This document shows positions 58,189-64,000 of a DNA stretch of 64,000 nt, piece by piece. A model generated the notes under the pieces. It worked only from the letters and a program-made list of their open reading frames with translations, was not told where the DNA came from and did no database searches. The position numbers and the translations under genes are program-made. Source of the DNA: Siphonodentalium dalli (taxonomy: Eukaryota > Mollusca > Scaphopoda > Gadilida > Siphonodentaliidae); contig CP136068.1 of the NCBI GenBank assembly GCA_032622095.1, positions 133,863,989 to 133,927,988 of the forward strand, written 5' to 3'. Positions within the stretch are counted from its first letter, which is position 1. Every line of letters begins with the position of its first letter.

Positions 58189-58401
58189 GGAATAAAGACA
58201 GTATCGTCGGATTTGAAATATCTGTATCAAATAGTAGCCAACCAGATACATGGATAGATAGCAGACTGTGTTATCGGGACGTCAGTGATACTTCACACGA
58301 AGTTTACAACATCACGTGCGCGGAGTCTATGAATGGAAGATACGTCGTCCTCCAACTGCCAACAAAGGATTTCCTCAACTTCAATGAATTAGAAGTCTAT
58401 G
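58189..58401 (+). CDS. F-type lectin domain, exon B2 (second half)
   Basis: 213 bp, phase 1 at both ends, same length as B1 and highly similar. Residues: NKDSIVGFEISVSNSSQPDT ... LCYRDVSDTSHEVYNITC ... MNGRYVVLQLPTKDF, ending LNFNELEVYG. Most differences from B1 fall in the first third (VSNSS loop), while LCYRDVS to NELEVYG is almost unchanged. Donor GTGAGT. It completes the domain started by exon A2. Open throughout. Confidence 0.85.
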
Positions 58402-58721
58402 GTGAGTTTCCTGTTCATAATGATTGCTGTGTGATTGGTAAATGAAGGGACCAAACGTCCTTACAGTTCGCTCGCAGTAAAATACGATACGTTTTCCAAC
58501 CACACATGTATGGCTGATAACATTTATATTGTCAACGGTGATATATTGATATTGCGACATAATGGCCGCATAGAGAATTGTTCACCCTATCATTGTGTGT
58601 CTTTGAGGACTCTTAAGATATGCATGTCTATATAATTCCTTAATTCATTCAGTGCTGGCGATGAGTATATACGTGTACACTGTATTAAATAGCCGTATTT
58701 TCAACGGTATAATACCGTTAA
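58402..58721 (+). repeat. Duplicated intron after exon B2, left of the MITE
   Basis: Nearly identical to 34125-34445. It breaks at TTAA (58718-58721) where the MITE is inserted and resumes at 59314. Confidence 0.9.
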
Positions 58722-59313
58722 AGGGGTACTGTACGCCATTTTCAATAAATTTTCGGTGATAACAGCGATCTCTTATCGATAATATATAAAAAGATAAGTA
58801 ATTTGAGTCGAAGATGTATTCTGTAAACGCTCAGGTTAATAGGCTATCTTAAAATTTAATAATTTAAAAGTTAATAATTTAAAATAAATTTAATTTATGG
58901 CTGGAGCCATAAAATGGCGTAAATTAAAATACGAATTTCCGTGTACAAAACGTAATCAAATTATAATTGAGGGATACTGGATTAGTAAACCCATTGCACA
59001 CACGATCGTTTGAAACATTATGCTTATACGGGGAGAAAACTCAAGCCACTCATTGACTAGTGACGATACAATAACTTAAATGAGTATATGAGACTACTAT
59101 GCATATAATATAATTTGTATTTGGTTCATTTCGTTGAAAACTGTACAAAAATTACTCGACAACGACAATTTGTATTTTTGCATTCCGGTAAATTTGCCAT
59201 CCGTAACACTACTTCGTACTCAACAGACTTTCAAAGAATGGAAAAGTTGTTACCTTATTCTCCGATTCGGGGATTATAAAAACCAACAACAACATCTTGG
59301 GTACAGTACCCCT
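58722..59313. mobile_element. 592-bp MITE with 13-bp TIRs and TTAA target duplication
   Basis: The ends AGGGGTACTGTAC and GTACAGTACCCCT are perfect inverted repeats. TTAA flanks both sides (58718-58721, 59314-59317). The paralogous intron after exon B1 reads ACCGTTAATTTAACGG (34436-34451) with no insertion, which is an empty site. TTAA specificity is typical of piggyBac-type (also Kolobok-type) transposases. The body is non-coding and A+T-rich. Confidence 0.95.
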
Positions 59314-59520
59314 TTAATTTAACGGTATGCACGGTAATATCTATATCGACGATAATACTGTTAATGGCGCATGTACGCGCTGTGTATTTTGGGAAGGGTC
59401 TGATCGCCGACGCCATTTTCTCGGATTGTGAAGTCGTGTGTTAGTCAATCGTTGGAGAAAAAAACAGTTGTTGGGTTGTTCTTAGTGTGTTTGTCAAGGG
59501 TTTGTATTGAATAATTTATT
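59314..59520 (+). repeat. Duplicated intron, right of the MITE
   Basis: Continues the match to 34445-34640 (GGTAATATCTATATCGACG, TTGGGAAGGGTCTGATCGCC, TTGTATTGAATAATTTATTG) and ends abruptly at 59520. Confidence 0.85.
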
Positions 59521-59575
59521 GTTCTCCGACTGCCAACTAACGCCTACCTCAACTTTAATGAATTGGAGGTATATG
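59521..59575 (+). pseudogene. Broken lectin exon B3: last 18 codons only
   Basis: Reads VLRLPTNAYLNFNELEVYG with donor GTGAGT, the last third of exon B. There is no acceptor and no upstream part; the preceding bases are intron from a different place in the repeat unit. It therefore records a duplication breakpoint inside an exon. Downstream intron (59576-59760) is a diverged copy of that after B1 and B2. It cannot be spliced in as an exon. Confidence 0.85.
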
Positions 59576-59981
59576 GTGAGTTTCCTGCTCACAATGCATG
59601 CTGTCTGATTGGCAAATGGAACGTGCAAACGTCATTACAGTTCGCTCGCATTACAATGATATGTGGTATTAGTACATCGTCCAACTAAACATGTATGGCT
59701 GGTGATCGACATTTATATTGTCAACGTTGATACATTGATAGTGACAGAGTGGCCCCATTAAGATTGTTTCGTCAAGATCAATCCACTCAAAAGCAAAGGC
59801 CCAATGGAGTCTTGGAGGTATCTTAAGACATGCTTGATTGTTCAAGCTTTGTGCAATGGAATGCACATACATCAGCTCTGACAAGAACGAACTAACTCTA
59901 CACTTAGTTTATCTGATTCATTAAATCATTCAGTGCCGGTGATGTATATATATGTTGACCGGATATTTCCGCTATCAATTT

Positions 59982-60011
59982 GTCGGCGACGTATATACAT
60001 ATGTCGCCGAC
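59982..60011. repeat. Short perfect hairpin
   Basis: GTCGGCGAC and GTCGCCGAC form a 9-bp stem around a 12-base ATAC-rich loop. G+C-rich stem in A+T-rich surroundings. Confidence 0.7.
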
Positions 60012-62371
60012 TTAGTTTGGCTAAGGGCCAAAGTTTATGGTGTTTAGTCGATAGTTTGTACAAATTCAATCTAATTGCAATTATAAACAAGCCTCCAAAC
60101 GTGATTGAATAGTTATTGTGCATGCTATTTTAAATTGTATGCATGTCAACTCCTCGTTATTACAGATGACGAGAGCAGGGGGCGCCCATCTATGTAATTA
60201 TACTGATACATTGATAGCATATTATATGCAAAATGTACAATAATATACCACTTGTTTTTCGATCCAAATTGTACCAATAAAATGCTTGCGCGACAAACTA
60301 TTACTACACAGCTGAATGCTCACATATGTCCTCAAACTGTCATGCAATTGTCCAGACAATAAAGCAATTGTCCAGAACAATACATATAGCGTATTACACA
60401 ATACAATAAAACAGTCGGCATGTGAGGAAAGTAAATCGAATCATGCGGATAACATGCACCACGCGGTGACAGGTCACAAAGCGAAACGAGATCGCAATTC
60501 ACACGTGCGTTTCCCGATTGTCTAAAGCACTTTCAACTTACAATTTGGTTCATATTTGGTAATTCAATCAGGTGGCTAACCCATTGCAAAGCGGTTTTGT
60601 TCTTAAATTTGCTTGAACCAGATATAAAAGTTAGCTTTGTCTGACGGGATAGGATAGTACATCAGCTGTGGAAATTCAGAATGCACATTAAAATATTATT
60701 TCCTCATGTGAATTATTAACTCAAATTAACAAGGAATTCAGACATCGATTGTGACCTGGTTTTGAACGTCAACCACACATTAACCATTGAATAGATGTTC
60801 GTAAGATGCACACAATCCAGTTCGCTCGTAAGTGCATTATCTCCCACAACAAGAGATCTAGCTCATCCTCTCCATGAGTTACAGATGGTCGAGCATCTGA
60901 GGCGACGGTTTAGATAATACATTGGTGATGTCGATTGTTGATCCTGTAATGTAGTCGATGAGTTTAGGAACAGGATCGTGAAACAAGTACATGCATATCC
61001 ATGCTGGACGTCCCAGAAAACCCATTCTATTAAGTATGGAATTCAATCAACCAATCATGACGCTCTAAATTCAAATTATTACAAATCCTAATCATGATGA
61101 GAAATTATCGCCATGCAACCGTTGCCACAGTCGTTTTAGTTTTACATTTAGCATATTTTAATGTATCTGAACAATATTTACACATATGGAATTGAGGCGC
61201 AAATTTCAACAACTTACATGGAACCACCAGCATGTTGATGGTGGTCTGTAAACGGAAGAATTACATTTGGTTAAACGATCGACACATGATTGCCAATGTG
61301 AAATGAGGTAATCCCCAGCGTATTCAGGCCTTGACAGCATTTTCCTTCCTGAATTTAGTAGTAGCTCTACTACCGACCACGTTCGGAAAGTGGTTCTAAA
61401 TTATATTCTTCTATTGTATTTAACTATTGGTCATGTAAATAACCCCAAATTCATAATTCATCGATCTCTTACATATTAGCTGCAACAGACTCCTTTCGAC
61501 AGCATTCGATGGGTCTAGGGCCACTTTTGAAACTTGGCTCACATTCAGGTCTTATATATCAGAGCGGCCCCTTCGTATTTTTATTTTTATTAAATAGAAC
61601 TGTTTGCTCAATTTAACAAAACATAATTGATATTGTTTTAAAATTAAATTTGTTTATTCAATCTTGAAAAACCAGCGCTGCGATAACATGTACCTGTGTA
61701 TACCCGGATCACCACATCAAATTTGTTTGAAATCGGTCCATGGATCTGGAAGAGAAATCATGAACAGACATACAGATAGATAGAGAGACATCTCCTACTC
61801 TGTATTATAAATAGACGTGACGGTGATGACACATTCAATATGTACACATTATTGAAGGTGGTAATGTCACTAATATTAACTTCAATACAAAAAATACACA
61901 CGGTCCAGAACTGTAACTGGTTTAATCAACGAACGATGGATGAGGCTAAGTATATCTTGCACCAGATTAATGAAACGTAAAAAAAATAAGTAAATACAAA
62001 AATGTATGCATAAATATCTACACATACACAAGTTAATGAAGAATTCATTATTCGATACCTTCAGGTTCAACTAAATAAACACTCTAATGTAACATGGGTT
62101 TTTCGCTTCATTCTTTTGAAAATCAAATATGAGATACAACATGGGTGGTATTCAAGAAAATAACGGAAACTGTTTTCTATACGCAATTTCCGCATCTACA
62201 TATTCGGATTTGTGCTAAATGGTTTAAGCATTTACTTGCATTCGCACTTCGGTTTACACTGCATGATGTTCAATATCTGCATGCTTACCGTATAAAACAA
62301 TGTTGGCGGTTTTAAAGGCTTGGTTGTAAATATTTTTGAACATTTCTAATGGAATATTTTCATGCTTACAG
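60012..62371 (+). other. Intron-like sequence between exons B2 and A3
   Basis: No gene seen. 61255-61400 matches 37740-37870. 62245-62356 (CGGTTTACACTGCATGATGT, TTTTTGAACATTTCTAATGG) matches 50990-51120. It ends with acceptor TTCATGCTTACAG. Confidence 0.5.
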
Positions 62372-62608
62372 GTAATGTAGCATATGGAAAACAAGCATTC
62401 ATGTCGTCGACAACATTGTCGCCAATGGATCGCAACACGACCGCAGACAACGGCGTCGATGGACTCAAGGACCGATATGACGGCGGTGATGGCTCGAGCG
62501 TTCATTCGGGAAGACATGGTCAACCGTGGTGGTACGTCGATCTCGGTGCTGCCCTCGGTATACGTCAAATTGTTCTCTACAACAGAAATACTGGAGAACA
62601 ACTTCAAG
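62372..62608 (+). CDS. F-type lectin domain, exon A3 (first half)
   Basis: 237 bp, phase 1 at both ends, donor AAG/GTGAGT. Residues GNVAYGKQAFMSSTTLSPMD ... TTADNGVDGLKDRYDGGD ... VHSGRHGQPWWYVDLGAALG ... IRQIVLYNRNTGEQLQ. It is longer than A1 and A2 by an insert after MSS and by two codons at the end (EQLQ). H-X26-R-N-T as in A2. Its exon B partner would lie beyond the window. Confidence 0.85.
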
Positions 62609-64000
62609 GTGAGTAGACTCGGACTATCGTATATTTTTGGCGAAGTCTATGTGTCCAATAATTCGCATATCGAACTGGCGACGTGCACATTTAAACACAA
62701 GTGACTCATGTTAACTTCACTCGACACTACCATAGTAAATTTGCTGTGATAGCCGTTATAACAAAGGGATATAGTTACATAGGCTTACTAATCTGATTAA
62801 TATATTACATTACGACACGTCGGTTAATTAATCAGTCGATCGTGCGCCATGGAAATCGTACTTTCTCCAATCATTTTCATACGCAGTACACGTGTTACAT
62901 AATGGCCATTAATGGGGTATGCCAACAACCTGGGCCAATGTGATAGTCTAGTGGTAAGTGACGAGTGATTAGATCTTCAGTAGATAACTTTAATTGTGAT
63001 GTGGCAATATCAAGCATCAATGGTACATAAATATATATATGAGCGTAAGTAAATAAAGTCGAGATCTCTGTCAATAAGGAAATCGCATGGTATAGATCCA
63101 TGTAAACTCCAAGAGCGATTCCTAGCTTCTCTTCCTCCCGTTCTCCGGAATACCACTCCTTTATATCTCGACTCATGACTCGCATTCCCCTAATGACTCG
63201 CTGACTGTCATGGACAAAGAGAGGTCAGAGAAAGGTTACATACCAGATTGCGATAGACAGAGGAGAGGTCAGAGGAAGGTTAATTAATGTTGTGTCATAA
63301 TATATTCCAACTGACGAAATATCTGCGAGGTTAAAAGTACACGAAAAATAGATAGATATTCCAACTGACCAAATATCTACGAGGTTAAAAGTACACGAGA
63401 AATAGATGTAATTGCTCCGTCTTAGGGATGTTTCTGTTAGGTGGGGTATATTATGTATCACACGTAAAGCAAAAAGACAAGCACTAATTTTAATGTTAAT
63501 TGTTTTTCAATTTCATGTATAAATTATATTCACCTGGAATTGATATGCACAACCTCGCGCTAACTCATCGTCATGTTCGTTTCTTAACAATGTCCACTAT
63601 ACGTTATGATTCACCGAAAACAACCGGGTGATCCAGTTTGAATGTTATGTTTTCTGTTTCAAGAATATCCTTCTTCCTCACAGCATTTCAGTACCAACAT
63701 TGATTAAATAGAAATAATAATGTGCGGCCAATAGTTACAACTCTTTGAAGTATTGAAAAGCTGCTTGCCAAACCTGTTTTCAAAATAATTTGGTTTGCTA
63801 AATGTGAATTATTTTGCGGTTGGCAAATTTGGCAAGCGGCAGCGCGATATCTGTCGAGCTTGTGGAATGTTGAGCGATAGTCCCTCCGTGTTCCAAATCA
63901 ACTTAATCAATCAACTAGCAAGGCATTCTCGAAATGTAAGTGTCAATCACACTATATATATACTCGGAGAGGGATAGTGCCATAGATTGCAGTAAACGGA
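62609..64000 (+). other. Intron after exon A3
   Basis: 62609-62760 and 63470-63800 match the intron after exon A1 (ACTACCATAGTAAATTTGCT, CACCTGGAATTGATATGCAC). Between them is a 56-bp direct repeat (ATATTCCAACTGACNAAATA at about 63301 and 63357). No other gene seen. Confidence 0.55.

Noticed and set aside
1-64000. CRISPR arrays, prokaryotic operons, tRNA or rRNA genes
   Set aside because: No regular spacer-repeat structure, no cloverleaf with A and B boxes, and no rRNA core sequence was recognised; the genome is clearly eukaryotic.

Overview
The window looks like intron-rich, repeat-rich nuclear DNA of an invertebrate animal, most likely a lophotrochozoan and perhaps a mollusc. This rests on spliced lectin exons, at least five distinct LINE families, Helitron and hAT relics, and A+T-rich satellite DNA. 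No prokaryotic operon, rRNA, tRNA or CRISPR array was seen. The species cannot be fixed from the sequence.

The only host coding sequence I can support is a set of exons for F-type lectin (fucolectin-like) carbohydrate-binding domains, all on the + strand. Exon A is the first half of the domain (22962-23177, 53785-54003, 62372-62608). Exon B is the second half (33912-34124, 58189-58401), with a broken third piece at 59521-59575. Every complete exon is a multiple of three bases and is phase 1 at both ends, so A+B gives a full domain of about 143 residues and A-B-A-B chains stay in frame. This fits one multi-domain lectin gene, or a tandem gene family, grown by segmental duplication and then stretched by transposons. 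Intron sequence around the exons is duplicated as well.

Layout. 1-3210: broken LINE-A (-). 3216-6940: LINE-B (-) with an uninterrupted 1038-residue endonuclease/reverse transcriptase ORF. 7440-12945: degenerate satellite-like array with a 313-bp higher-order repeat. 13210-14136: orphan LINE ORF1-like gene (-). 15270-20730: minisatellites, hairpins, a dispersed repeat and a Helitron. 20985-21910: dispersed repeat. 22962-34124: first lectin domain, its intron filled by LINE-C (-) and LINE-D (+), the latter split by a hAT element. 34380-41000: tandem duplication, a GGTTC palindrome element, a second Helitron copy and a second hAT element with a zinc-finger relic. 41340-49650: nearly full-length LINE-E (+), split by a 2.4-kb inverted-repeat transposon. 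51433-53372: element with inverted repeats of about 0.5 kb. 53785-59575: second lectin domain with satellite DNA and a TTAA-flanked MITE. 62372-64000: start of a third lectin domain.

I did not find a clearly new multi-gene system. The most informative signals are the symmetric lectin exon cassettes with an altered sugar-binding motif, and a set of insertions whose ends and target duplications can be read to the base. In two of these the uninterrupted site is also recoverable.
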